From: Rhynchopus sp. YZ270_cl-10
Taxonomy: Eukaryota > Euglenozoa > Diplonemea > Diplonemida > Diplonemidae
Direction: 5' to 3'
DNA: 64,000 nt
Assembly (NCBI GenBank): GCA_964035575.1
Contig: OZ037852.1
Coordinates: forward strand, 186,001 to 250,000
The notes under the pieces were generated by a model, which was given only the letters and a program-made list of their open reading frames with translations, had not been told where the DNA came from and searched no databases. Shown in pieces: positions 1 through 8,284 of this stretch. Within the stretch, counting starts at the first letter, position 1. Each line of letters begins with the position of its first letter. A program made the position numbers and the translations under genes.

Positions 1-633
1 GCATCCGCGTTGTGTGTTCCACATGTTCCCGTCAGGGCCAGCTTCACCCATTCTGGACATCGGTCCGTGCTGAAACGTGTTTGTGAACATGTCGCGTGAC
101 TCGAGTACAAGTGCGATTGGTGTGTCATTTCTCTGAATGAATTTGAAAAAAAAAATAGTGCCACCCCATGGGTATGAACGAGCCAGGTCTATAGGGTGGG
201 GGTATGCAGGTGAAAACGGAAGTGCTTCGTACGCAATGTTAGTCACGCCGTGGTGCAAAGTGTCGTCGAACAATGTTTTGAGCAACGGACGCAGCTGCTT
301 GTCAATGAATGCTGGCGACGTGCTCACGTTCGGGTGGTGCATCTCGACATATCCCCCCACAACACGGAGTGACATCTCGGGCACCTCAAAGTATTTGTCT
401 ATCGCCGACTCCACACCTTCCAGCACAGCATGAAGGAAGCGCCCAGACATGGCCTTGATGTCCAGCTCCCCACTGTTCAAACACTGCGACACACCTTCAT
501 CCCCATTGTCGCGTGCCTTGCGCAGCAGGTCGTTCCACGTCGTGATGGTGATGCTCCCAATCAACGTACCGGTGCAGATGATGAGGAGACACGACAACGC
601 CAATGTCAGGGACTGGATACCCGCCCCAGGCAT
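1..633 (-). CDS. Receptor-type class III cyclase, N-terminal part (runs off left edge), copy 1
   Basis: Encodes the first 211 residues of the same protein as the complete gene ending at 32164, with the same ATG and the same sequence; the rest lies left of the window. Visible parts are a hydrophobic N-terminal segment (about residues 8-28, signal anchor or TM1) and the start of an extracellular Cache-like sensor region. The gene sits at the end of the 6-kb segment duplicated at 31532-37571, so whether a full cyclase domain follows cannot be told from here. Its start faces a weak plus-strand ORF that begins 6 bp away. Likely a plasma-membrane sensor cyclase; function is inferred entirely from the complete copy. 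Confidence 0.8.
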   Translation of the reverse strand, partial: MPGAGIQSLTLALSCLLIICTGTLIGSITITTWNDLLRKARDNGDEGVSQCLNSGELDIKAMSGRFLHAVLEGVESAIDKYFEVPEMSLRVVGGYVEMHHPNVSTSPAFIDKQLRPLLKTLFDDTLHHGVTNIAYEALPFSPAYPHPIDLARSYPWGGTIFFFKFIQRNDTPIALVLESRDMFTNTFQHGPMSRMGEAGPDGNMWNTQRGC

Positions 634-639
634 GATGAT

Positions 640-1410
640 ATGACTGTGTGTAAAAATATCTGTGTGTTGGTTGGTTCGAAGGACCCTGCTTGGGCAACAA
701 CACCCGCTGCCACCCCAACCCTGGAGCTGATCATCCCCGCCACAAGGCTATACCGGCTCAGCCCGGTACCCAACCACACCAGCGCCCTAGCTACACTGGG
801 GAGTATGAAGTGGGAGTGGGTGGGGAAGTCCCGCCGGCAAGGCGAGGTGGCGGTGTACGCCCCCTCCCCACCCCCACACGTTACCATCACCATCAATGGT
901 GTGGTGGTGTCGGTGGTGGATGTGGAACCGGAGAAGGAGGCTAGCAGGACAAGAAGCAGAAAGAAGGAACGGCAAGAGCGAGACGAGGCCGTTGCTTCCT
1001 TGCTGGCGACCCTGGGTCTCAAGGACAAGGGAGTGGGAGGAGGGGGCAGGGGGCACACCGCGAAGACGGCAGTGGTCCCCGTCGCACACCTCCACACAGT
1101 AATGAGGGAGATCGCCACGGCTGGCAACACCCCTCAACCTCAACGAATACGCCACCCACAACGGCTGCCCATGTGCCCGCCGCTACTCCTGCGCACGCTG
1201 CTGCCCATGCTCCTGCACAGACAAAACCAGTGTCATCTGCAACTACACCTGTGTCCCCTCCCGCAGAGGAGGAGTGGAATCAGAGAGTGTGTGAGTGGTC
1301 CAGACAGAGGAGGCCATCCGCAGGACCTTCGAGGAAGAGATGGGCGACCGCATCAGCAAGATAGCGACGAAGGGACACAACAACAGCAACAACAACAAAA
1401 AAGGGAGTGA
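640..1410 (+). other. Candidate plus-strand ORF, possibly decayed gene
   Basis: An ATG at 640 opens a frame rich in charged residues, with a predicted helical stretch (RTRSRKKERQERDEAVASLL) near residues 105-125. The coding impression moves between frames: a Pro/Ala-rich stretch around 1170-1290, then an acidic/basic helix ending SVCGAVL near 1436 in a third frame. Against the diverged copy at 38264-39068, several indels are multiples of three, which hints at past coding, but that copy also has a stop and a frame-breaking indel. It is the only coding-like signal on the plus strand and lies head to head with the cyclase. No family recognised. It could be a decayed gene or simply noncoding GC-rich DNA. 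Confidence 0.25.
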
Positions 1411-2401
1411 GATAAAAATATCTGTGTGTGGTGCGGTGTTGTGAGGGACAAATATGCGACACCGATACAGAACACTGTTGCTTTAGCACCTCTACCTCAA
1501 GGATGTGCTGCACCTCAACGTACTCAAGGTACTGTGGGCGCCATCTGTGGCTTTGCATTGCCGTCTCAAGGACGTCTTTGTTTGCGCGGCAGCATTCTGG
1601 TAGCTCAGGGAACAATGCCACGTTCCTCTTAAGCAGAGCAACCACGACACGGGTGTGCGTCTTCAGGGAGTCGGGCAGCTCTTCCCTGTAGTCGTCATGA
1701 GGGTGGTTTAGGATGGCTGTAATCACAATGTCAGGGTCGTTGCGTAGAGCAACTGAGGCGTGCCGCAGGACACGAGTATCCACGCTCACAGCCATACGCA
1801 TGCTGGCTTTGTCCGCTTTCATGTCGGCCGGCCAGTATGGTACACTGCACGCACGTCGCGCAGCAGTCAACCTAAAGTTGCGCGACGCCGTTACCCCCGG
1901 GGGGATGTGCGCGAAATAGGGTGCCTGCCATTTGCCGGAACACAACGCTGAGCTGATGGTGGCTTCGTGGTCGCGGATGTAGTCGGATGCGTGCTGGATG
2001 CAGAAAGGGTTCGCGACGAGGACCCTGCGCATGAAGGTGGTGTTGCCTGCAAGGGGCGAGAGGCGGACTGCAGTGGCGACAGAGCCATCTGTGCGCATGA
2101 GGCGTTCGTACACAAACGTCTCGTCACGCCAGAGGTCCAGTGGTGCGGGCGTCGGGTCCGCAACTGCGAGCCACTTCCTCCGCAGCCCAGCCATGTCGAC
2201 CTTCACCCGAACCTCCAGCGCACATCCATCCACAATCTCTGTCCCTGCACACAGATCCTCCTCGCACAGAGCCTCGCCGTCTAAGATCAGCGCCTCAATG
2301 TACACCCCGCTCGCCTTCTCCACTTTGTGCTTCAGGTGCAGCACAGTGTCGTTCAGAGCGACCTCCACACTGCACGCCGGGTGCACAATGAACACCTCCA
2401 T
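1280..2401 (-). CDS. Ubiquitin-like N-terminus plus DUF4116-like repeat protein, copy 1
   Basis: 373 residues from the ATG at 2401. Residues 1-70 look like a ubiquitin-like fold: a beta start MEVFIVHP, a helix LKHKVEKASGV, then LILDGEALCEE. The middle contains DUF4116-like helical units such as VLRHASVALRNDPDIVITAI, where a residue count is paired with 'neighbour' phrases; this repeat is known in several protist lineages but has no assigned biochemical role. Homology to a paralogous fragment at 5557-5709 stops right after VEVLK, exactly where block homology breaks (1478-1480). The last ~65 residues are therefore probably a junction product rather than native. Upstream lies a pyrimidine-rich tract (minus strand, 2402-2440). 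Likely a cytosolic interaction protein; the ubiquitin-like start is shared with the LRR gene at 12752-13027. Confidence 0.7.
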   Translation of the reverse strand: MEVFIVHPACSVEVALNDTVLHLKHKVEKASGVYIEALILDGEALCEEDLCAGTEIVDGCALEVRVKVDMAGLRRKWLAVADPTPAPLDLWRDETFVYERLMRTDGSVATAVRLSPLAGNTTFMRRVLVANPFCIQHASDYIRDHEATISSALCSGKWQAPYFAHIPPGVTASRNFRLTAARRACSVPYWPADMKADKASMRMAVSVDTRVLRHASVALRNDPDIVITAILNHPHDDYREELPDSLKTHTRVVVALLKRNVALFPELPECCRANKDVLETAMQSHRWRPQYLEYVEVQHILEVEVLKQQCSVSVSHICPSQHRTTHRYFYLTPFFVVVAVVVSLRRYLADAVAHLFLEGPADGLLCLDHSHTL

Positions 2402-2699
2402 TGCAAGACAAGGGGAAAGAGAAGGGTGAGTTGGACAAGTGAAAGTGTCTCTTGGGGTGTCTAATCACAGGTCAAAAAGAGAATCTCAAGAGTGTCGACT
2501 GTTCTTCAGGGTGTGACAGAGAGATGCTAGTGGTAAAGAGAAAGGGAGATGGCCCTGAGGGGTTGGTGGATTTGTGTGGAGGTTTCGTGACAAGAGGGAT
2601 GGAACAAACAATGGGGAAATGAGGGTAAATAGTATCAATCGCACTGCACAGGAAAGGTGCAAAGTCTGCACAAACAAAAGGGAAACCACCACCCTGCCT
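2402..2699. other. Intergenic, pyrimidine-rich on minus strand, nothing else seen
   Basis: Separates the MCM-like fragment from the DUF4116 gene. The part next to the DUF4116 start is CT-rich on the coding strand and carries CTCACCCTT, a short string also found upstream of the ankyrin gene (about 4756-4764). Confidence 0.4.
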
Positions 2700-3119
2700 T
2701 CACCAGTAGCCGTCAGGAAGCCCGCTATGTAGCACAGCAACATAACAAAGAAAAGAGGCGCTTAGCGGCCCTGACGTGGACGCTGCCTCACCACAGGTCA
2801 TATCCATGAGCGATACCGACACGACAGCGTCCTCGAGCGTCACCTCCTCCTTCCCGAGGAGAAGACTGTGCGCTTGGGCGAGGCGGATGAGCGACTCCAA
2901 CATACGGATAGTACGCCTGCTTTGGTTGAGCTTGCTGCGGTTCTCCCTTTGCCAGTTGAAGTAGCGCTGCAGGAGCGCAGTAGCGGCAGGGGCAATGGGG
3001 GGCGGACCTTTTGCATTTCTCGACTTAATCATTTCAAGGTACACTCTCATTCTGTCTACCGGCCAGAGCGAATCGTCGTCGGCATCCAACAGCATCACCA
3101 TGCGGAAGAAGGTATTGTC
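2700..3119 (-). pseudogene. MCM8/MCM9-like helicase, C-terminal fragment, copy 1
   Basis: About 133-140 residues match the end of the MCM AAA+ module as found in MCM9/MCM8: an LLD strand, LWPVDRMRVYLEMIK, then a run around RRTIRMLESLIRLAQAH and EVTLEDAVVSVSLMDM, the C-terminal helical lid. The Walker A, Walker B and arginine-finger parts are absent here and I cannot find them upstream, where the ankyrin gene follows within 150 bp. A TTTACGGTAG sequence just before the homology could be a splice acceptor, so this may be a last exon cut off from its gene. It is most likely a gene fragment carried by the segmental duplication. The assignment to MCM8/9 rather than MCM2-7 rests on the RxTIRxLESLIRLAxAH pattern. 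Confidence 0.65.
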
Positions 3120-3249
3120 TACCGTAAAGATGGGTAGAGATTCTCCATATGTAATCCTTAAGGAAACTCAGTCTATAGGAATGAAAATACAACTCCAACG
3201 AAGCTGCACACAAGAATGGCGCAACTTAAGGAGAATGTCCGGCATTGTT

Positions 3250-4716
3250 CTAACGCTCAGTGTCTGCCCCTGCATCAATGAGCACCTGCACCACGTCTGC
3301 ATGTTTTTGTCGAACAGCATAGTGCAACGCAGTGCAGTTCTCGCTGCCTTGCTGATTCAGGTCCACCTCCGGCAAGCTGACAAGATAGCGCACAGTATCG
3401 GTGTGTCCTGAATACGCTGCAAGCATAAGACACGTGTCTCTGCCGGCGTCTGTGGCACGCACATCCGCACCTGCTTCGACCAACATCTTCATTGTTGTGA
3501 GTTCTCCTGAAATACTTGTCAAGTGCAGAGGTGAGCGTCCTCTATTATTCCTTATCTCAATGTCTGCCCCTGCATCAATGAGCACCTGCACCACGTCTGC
3601 ATGTTTTTGTTGAACAGCAATGTGCAACGCAGTGTGGTTGTTGCTATGTTGGTCGCTGCCTTGCTGATTCAGGTACACCTCCGGCAAGCACGCAAGAAAG
3701 CGCACAATATAGGTGTATCCATGATACGCTGCAAAGATAAGACACGTGTTTCCTTCAGCGGTTGTGGCACGCACATCCGCACCTGCTTCGACCAACATCT
3801 TCACAGTTGTGAGTTCTCCTGAAATACTTGCCACGTGCAGAGGCGAGCGTCCATCATCATTCCTTATCTCAATGTCTGCCCCTGCATCAATGAGCACCTG
3901 CACCACGTCTGCATATTGAACAGCTAAGTGCAACGCAGTGTAGTTCCTGCTGCCTTGGTGATTCAGGTCCACCTCCGGCAAGCACGCAAGATAGCGCACA
4001 GTATCGGTGTGTCCATTAGACGCTGCACTGATAAGACACGTGTTTCTGCCGTCTGTGGAACGCACATCCGCACCTGCTTTGAGCAACATCTTTATTATTG
4101 TGAGTTCTCCTGAAAAGCTTGCCAAATGCAGAGGCGAGTGGCCACCTGCACCCCTTATCTCAGTATCTGCCCCTGCATCGATGAGCACCTGCACCACGTC
4201 TGCATGTCTTCCTTCCGCAGCATAATGCAACGCAGTGTGGTTGTCTCTGCCTTGGTGATTCAGGTCCACCTCCGGCAAACCCACAAGATAGCGCACAGTA
4301 TCGGTGTGTCCAAGACGCGCTGCAAGGATAAGACACGTGCTTCTTCTGTCGTTTGTGGCACGCACATCCGCACCTGCTTCGACCAACATCTTCACAGTTG
4401 CGAGTTCTCCATAAATGCTTGCCAAGTGCAGAGGCGAGGGTCCTGGATCATTCTTTGTCTCAATGTCTGCCCCTGCATCAATGAGCACCTGCACCACGTC
4501 TGCATGTTTATGATGCACAGCAATGTACAATGCAGTGTAGTTCTTGCTGTCTTTGTGATTCAGGTCCACCTCCGGCAAGCTCACAAGAGAGCGCACAGTA
4601 TCGGCGTCTCCCTGTTGCGCTGCACGGATAAGACACGTGTTTCCTTCCGCGTCTGTGGCACGTACATCCGCACCTGCTTTGAACAACTTCTTCACAGTTG
4701 CGACCAACTTCATCAT
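3250..4716 (-). CDS. Ankyrin-repeat protein, copy 1
   Basis: About 489 residues from ATG 4716, almost wholly ankyrin repeats. The unit recurs as a superrepeat of about 101 residues (three ankyrin units: AGADVRATD..., NYTALHLAV...HADVVQVLIDAGAD, and SPLHLASISGELTTVKMLVE), giving roughly 14 units. No catalytic domain, signal peptide or TM segment is seen. The open frame continues upstream to 4773 without an ATG, and a good acceptor (ATTTGTTTACATTTGCAG on the minus strand, ending about 4739) lies there. Translation may start in an upstream exon or after a trans-spliced leader. Ankyrin repeats bind partner proteins; the partner is unknown. The near-identity of the superrepeats at DNA level suggests recent internal expansion or conversion. 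Confidence 0.85.
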   Translation of the reverse strand: MMKLVATVKKLFKAGADVRATDAEGNTCLIRAAQQGDADTVRSLVSLPEVDLNHKDSKNYTALYIAVHHKHADVVQVLIDAGADIETKNDPGPSPLHLASIYGELATVKMLVEAGADVRATNDRRSTCLILAARLGHTDTVRYLVGLPEVDLNHQGRDNHTALHYAAEGRHADVVQVLIDAGADTEIRGAGGHSPLHLASFSGELTIIKMLLKAGADVRSTDGRNTCLISAASNGHTDTVRYLACLPEVDLNHQGSRNYTALHLAVQYADVVQVLIDAGADIEIRNDDGRSPLHVASISGELTTVKMLVEAGADVRATTAEGNTCLIFAAYHGYTYIVRFLACLPEVYLNQQGSDQHSNNHTALHIAVQQKHADVVQVLIDAGADIEIRNNRGRSPLHLTSISGELTTMKMLVEAGADVRATDAGRDTCLMLAAYSGHTDTVRYLVSLPEVDLNQQGSENCTALHYAVRQKHADVVQVLIDAGADTER

Positions 4717-4777
4717 TGTTGTGTCGTGAGTTCTCCTGCAAATGTAAACAAATAAAGGGTGAGAAAGTTGCACCAGA

Positions 4778-5190
4778 TCACACTACGCCCTCACTAATCA
4801 GGATTGAACCAAAGGGAAACAACGCTTTGAGACTACCGTGAGATAAACGGTGACCATCTCCCTGCGAGACAAGAACATAGTACTGCCCCTTCCCCTGCAC
4901 CCCACCATCAACAACACAACTCAACGAGATGCGACGTCCCGTCCCCCTTGACGAGTGTGAAGAGCCCCTCGGACAGTGGTGGCACCTCAACCACTGATGC
5001 CACACCCACACCTCCTGCATCAGGCTCTGTCTGTGGGGTGTTGCCGGCAGACGTGGGGCTAGGTTCATCCCCTAGGTCTCGAATACCACCAGCATGCTGC
5101 CCACCTTCTGCTCTAAAGGGTGGTATGCAGGTTCTACTCAAATGGGGAAAGTTGAGAAAAGAGGGAAATTCAGAAAATAGATGAAGACGC
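4778..5190 (-). other. Unrecognised coding-like stretch (possible exons), copy 1
   Basis: On the minus strand an acceptor-like CCCCATTTGAGTAG (ending about 5149) is followed by an open stretch reading PPFRAEGG then SPTSAGNTPQTEPDAGGVG up to a stop near 4908. A second frame further on reads QYYVLVSQGDGHRLSHG up to about 4778. Composition is protein-like and no family is recognised. The only substitutions between the two large duplicated copies fall in this stretch. Confidence 0.25.
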
Positions 5191-5380
5191 CTCGCTGGGG
5201 AGATGAGATGGTGCACATCGTAGGTTGGTGCAAAACAAAAATACATAAAACGCATCTTTGTGGACAGCAGGCACCACAGAACAGCAGATTCACATCGTGT
5301 ATCTCAAAAGCAACAAAAACACTGAAATTGAATCAGTTCCCACTGTCCCGCCCCTCCAGAAAAAAAGTAGAGTTGAAATA

Positions 5381-5420
5381 CAAAGCCCTCTTGTGACAGT
5401 GTACCTTGGTACATGACCGG
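5381..5420. repeat. Dispersed TGTACCTTGGTACA hairpin motif
   Basis: The stem TGTACC/GGTACA with a two-base loop lies in a longer conserved context (CAAAGCCCTC upstream, ATGACCG downstream). Related copies occur at 13545-13590, 36912-36951, 39619-39663, 57811-57880 and 59801-59850. Confidence 0.7.
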
Positions 5421-5556
5421 CTGGACACTTAACGGATCCGTCGGACTGCAGGGGCGCAGAGGCGAATTGCAAACAGGACGCATCCTTGCGTGCAAGGGAG
5501 AGAAGGAAGCGACGGTTGCCCTGCAAGGACGGTGTGTAGCGAAGGTGGTGCGGCGT

Positions 5557-5709
5557 CTTTAGCACCTCTACCTCAAGGATGTGCTGCACCTCAACGTACT
5601 CAAGGTACTGTGGGCGCCATCTGTGGCTTTGCACTGCCGTCTCAAGGATGTCTTTGCGAGTGGTCGCCGTTGATGAAGGACCTCGGATGCCTGACGCAAG
5701 CCATCCCAC
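5557..5709 (-). pseudogene. DUF4116-like gene fragment, copy 1
   Basis: Reads DILETAVQSHRWRPQYLEY and continues to VEVLK, nearly the same as the C-terminal end of the DUF4116 gene at 1481-1578. Homology covers only about 100 bp. Past VEVLK the sequence continues with a different tail (TPHHLRYTPSLQGNRR), which may be the native continuation lost from the gene at 1280-2401. The only in-frame starts are non-ATG. Confidence 0.6.
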
Positions 5710-5998
5710 CCCCGCTTCGGTTGTTCCTCTGTATCATGACCCAAATCCTCCTGCTTGTCTTGCTTCTGTTTGTCCTGCCCAAAATCCTCCAAATCCTTTT
5801 CCTGTCTTTGTTATCTGCACTCCTCCGAAGTCTCCTCTCCATATACTGCAAGAAGGGCCAGTTGTGTTGTTCAACCCAGAGTCCACGTGCAGGGCAGTTC
5901 TTTATGAAATCCTTCCCAACCTTCGCGCGTCCTTGTGCAAGCCCAACATTTGGCAGGAAAGGGTAAGATTCTTCCCAAGTGTTCACAGTTGAATCCAA
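5710..5998 (-). pseudogene. LRR/FG-repeat gene fragment, copy 1
   Basis: GLAQGRAKVGKDFIKNCPAR aligns with GLRKDAKIGMNFLMNCPAR of the intact LRR gene just downstream of its last LRR. A decayed GFGGFWAGQTEARQAGGFG unit (about 5750-5815) corresponds to its 16-residue repeat. Frames are interrupted, so this is the degraded end of a second LRR-type gene next to the intact one. Confidence 0.6.
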
Positions 5999-7853
5999 AA
6001 ATGAAGGTCAATATATTTCGTCGATTCTTCACACAAATCGCCAAACCCTCCAAATCCCTGTGTTTGTCCTGTCCCAAACCCTTCAAATCCTCCTGCTTGT
6101 GTTGCGCCTGTTTGTCCTGCACCAAACCCTCCAAATCCTCCTGCTTGTGTTGCGCCTGTTTGTCCTGCACCAAACCCTCCAAATCCTCCTGCTTGTGTTG
6201 CGCCTGTTTGTCCTGTCCCAAACCCTCCAAATCCTCCTGCTTGTGTTGCGCCTGTTTGTCCTGCACCAAACCCTCCAAATCCTCCTGCTTGTGTTGCGCC
6301 TGTTTGTCCTGCACCAAACCCTCCAAATCCTCCTGCTTGTGTTGCGCCTGTTTGTCCTGCACCAAACCCTCCAAATCCTCCTGCTTGTGTTGCGCCTGTT
6401 TGTCCTGCACCAAACCCTCCAAATCCTCCTGCTTGTGTTGCGCCTGTTTGTCCTGCACCAAACCCTCCAAATCCTCCTGCTTGTGTTGCTCCTGTTTGTC
6501 CTGTCCCAAACCCTCCAAATCCTCCTGCTTGTGTTGCTCCTGTTTGTCCTGCACCAACCCCTCCAAATCCTCCTGCTTGTGTTGCTCCTGTTTGTCCTGT
6601 CCCAAACCCTTCAGATACTCCTGCTTGTGTTGCGCCTGTTTGTCCTGCACCAAACACGGACTCCCTTACTGTGGTGCGGACACGTGCAGGACAGTTCATT
6701 AGGAAATTCATCCCAATCTTCGCATCCTTGCGCAAGCCGAACATATCTAATGCTGTCAACGCTGTGCAGTTGAAGAGAAAGTCGTCTTGAATGTCGGTGA
6801 TGTTGCCCAAGTTTGGGAAGACGAGTGTTGTGAGTCTGTAGCAGTCTTGCAGGAAGTAGCGCCCGATAGTTGCGAGACTGTCTGAACCTGACATGTCTAG
6901 CGACGTCAACGATCTGCAATCTGACAGGAAAAAATCATCAATCCGTGTCAGCTTGCTCATTCCCGAGAAGTCTGCTGTTGTCAACGCATGGCACACTGCC
7001 GTGCAATACTCCTTGATATGTGTGGCTCTGCGGAAGACTGAGAAATCAACTGTTTTCAATGAACGAGAACTGTGAAGAAAGGATCTCGCGATCTCTGTGG
7101 CGCTGCCAAAAGCTGACAGGTCAACGCTTGCCAGCGAGGTGATTGCAAGAGAGACTTCACCAAAACTCTCGACCCTGTGCAGTGCTGATACGTCAATCAT
7201 TTTCAACAAGAAGCAGCCCGTACAAAACTCGATCCCAATTTGCCTCACACTGGTCATCCCTGAGAAGCTAATAGCGGTCAACGACCTGCAGTTGAAGAGA
7301 AAGCGGTCGTCGATCTTCGTGACACTGCCCAAAACTGACAAATCTATGCTTGCCAACAAAGAGCAGTCCGAGAGGAAGTTGTTCTCAATGCGCGTGACTC
7401 TGTGCCATCCTGATATGTCAATCGTTTCCAACGACTGGCATTTGAGAAGAAAGCTTTGGCCAACCTTTGTCACACTGGTCATCTCGGATAAGTCAAGTTT
7501 TTTTAAACCACTTCCTTCCAGGAACCAGCCCTCTATCATCGTCACACCAGTGAACCCTGACACGTCAAGGCTTGTCAACGATGTGCAGGCAGACAGACAG
7601 TGAGACCCAATGTGGGTAACGTTGCGCAATCCCGACAAGTCAACGGTTTCCACCGACGCACACGCATAGAGAAAGCTGTCTCCAATTCGCGTCACGCCAG
7701 ACACGGCAGAGAGATCAAGTCTCGTGAACGACGGTGCGGGCATGAAGCTATTCGCACCGGCCAAGAAGCTATGCGGTGTTGCAGTCGCCACCTCCGCCTG
7801 CAGAAGCAAAGACGCCACCTCAGGATCCCTCACAGTCACCAACCTCTCGGCTG
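5983..7853 (-). CDS. BspA-type LRR protein with FG-like repeats; 3' part of a gene split by a LINE
   Basis: About 620 residues. From residue ~35 there are some 14-15 LRR units of BspA type (pattern FLxxCxSLTxLDLSGxxxVTxIG), then a linker ending CPAR, then ~12 copies of a 16-residue GGFGGFGAGQTGATQA unit. There is no ATG at the left boundary: the open frame begins with TTG inside the 21-bp target-site duplication. The same frame rejoins the ubiquitin-like exon at 12752-13027 if the LINE is removed. The gene therefore encoded Ub-like + LRR + FG-rich tail before interruption. The last 18 residues (LCEESTKYIDLHFWIQL) lie beyond the duplication breakpoint and may not be native. BspA LRRs mediate binding; there is no signal peptide or TM, so a cytosolic role is likely. 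Confidence 0.75.
6041..6660 (-). repeat. 48-bp minisatellite encoding GFGAGQTGATQAG-type repeats
   Basis: About 12.5 tandem units of 48 bp (for example CAAACCCTCC then AAATCCTCCTGC on the plus strand), nearly identical to each other. Because 48 is a multiple of three and few stops arise, long open frames appear in several frames; only the minus frame continuing from the LRRs is the gene. Confidence 0.95.
7833..7853. repeat. Target-site duplication, 3' side of LINE A
   Basis: 21 bp beginning cagtcaccaacctctcgg, identical to 12752-12772. Confidence 0.9.
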
Positions 7854-7992
7854 ATAAACGTTTTTAAAAATAGGATGGAGCACCCCGGTCCGAAAAGGAA
7901 TGCAGCCACCCCTGGCTTCAGGCTCGCGAACCCAGCGTTGATGTAACACAGGGTTTCACGGGCCAAAACCAGAAAAAAAAAATGAAAAATTG

Positions 7993-8206
7993 AGGGTTCA
8001 ACGACTGCGCCAACTGGTCTCATGCGACGTTGAACCAACTTAAAATCTAGAATCTTGTGTCAACTTGTAAAGAAAAGCAATGAATATTAAAATTACCGGT
8101 TTCAGGCGTGGCGTACACGTCTGCTGCCATCTACGCTGGGATAGCCGTCCGGTTTGAACTTGGGGTTCAACAACAGTGCCAAATGGACTTATGCGTCGCT
8201 GTGTCA
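7993..8206. repeat. Pair of ~45-nt direct repeats in LINE A 3' region
   Basis: GGGTTCAACGACTGCGCCAA at about 7993 and GGGTTCAACAACAGTGCCAA at about 8161 open related 45-nt segments, each followed by TATGCGTCG- or CATGCGACG-like sequence and GTCAAC or TGAACC. They are 168 bp apart, between the RT stop and the element end. Confidence 0.6.
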
Positions 8207-8284
8207 ACTGTAAACAATGAAAAACAAGAATGTCGTTGAGGAAGATTGAAATGCATGAAAAACAAGAAGAACAAGGTAAAATAT

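Larger units (their letters stand above)
1..6040. repeat. Large direct segmental duplication, copy 1
   Basis: Matches 31532-37571 at a constant offset of 31531 bp. All ORFs inside translate identically except near 5045-5096, where I see three substitutions (5045, 5092, 5096). The match ends sharply at 6040/37571: copy 1 continues into the 48-bp minisatellite, copy 2 into a second cyclase fragment. The left end is cut by the window edge. Confidence 0.95.

Noticed and set aside
4796-4830. Possible tRNA (GGTTCAATCC resembles a B box on the minus strand)
   Set aside because: No acceptor, D-arm or T-stem pairing could be formed around it.
5935-6773. Plus-strand cysteine-rich and leucine-rich repeat ORFs
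   Set aside because: Shadow frames of the 48-bp minisatellite; only the minus frame continues from the LRR domain.
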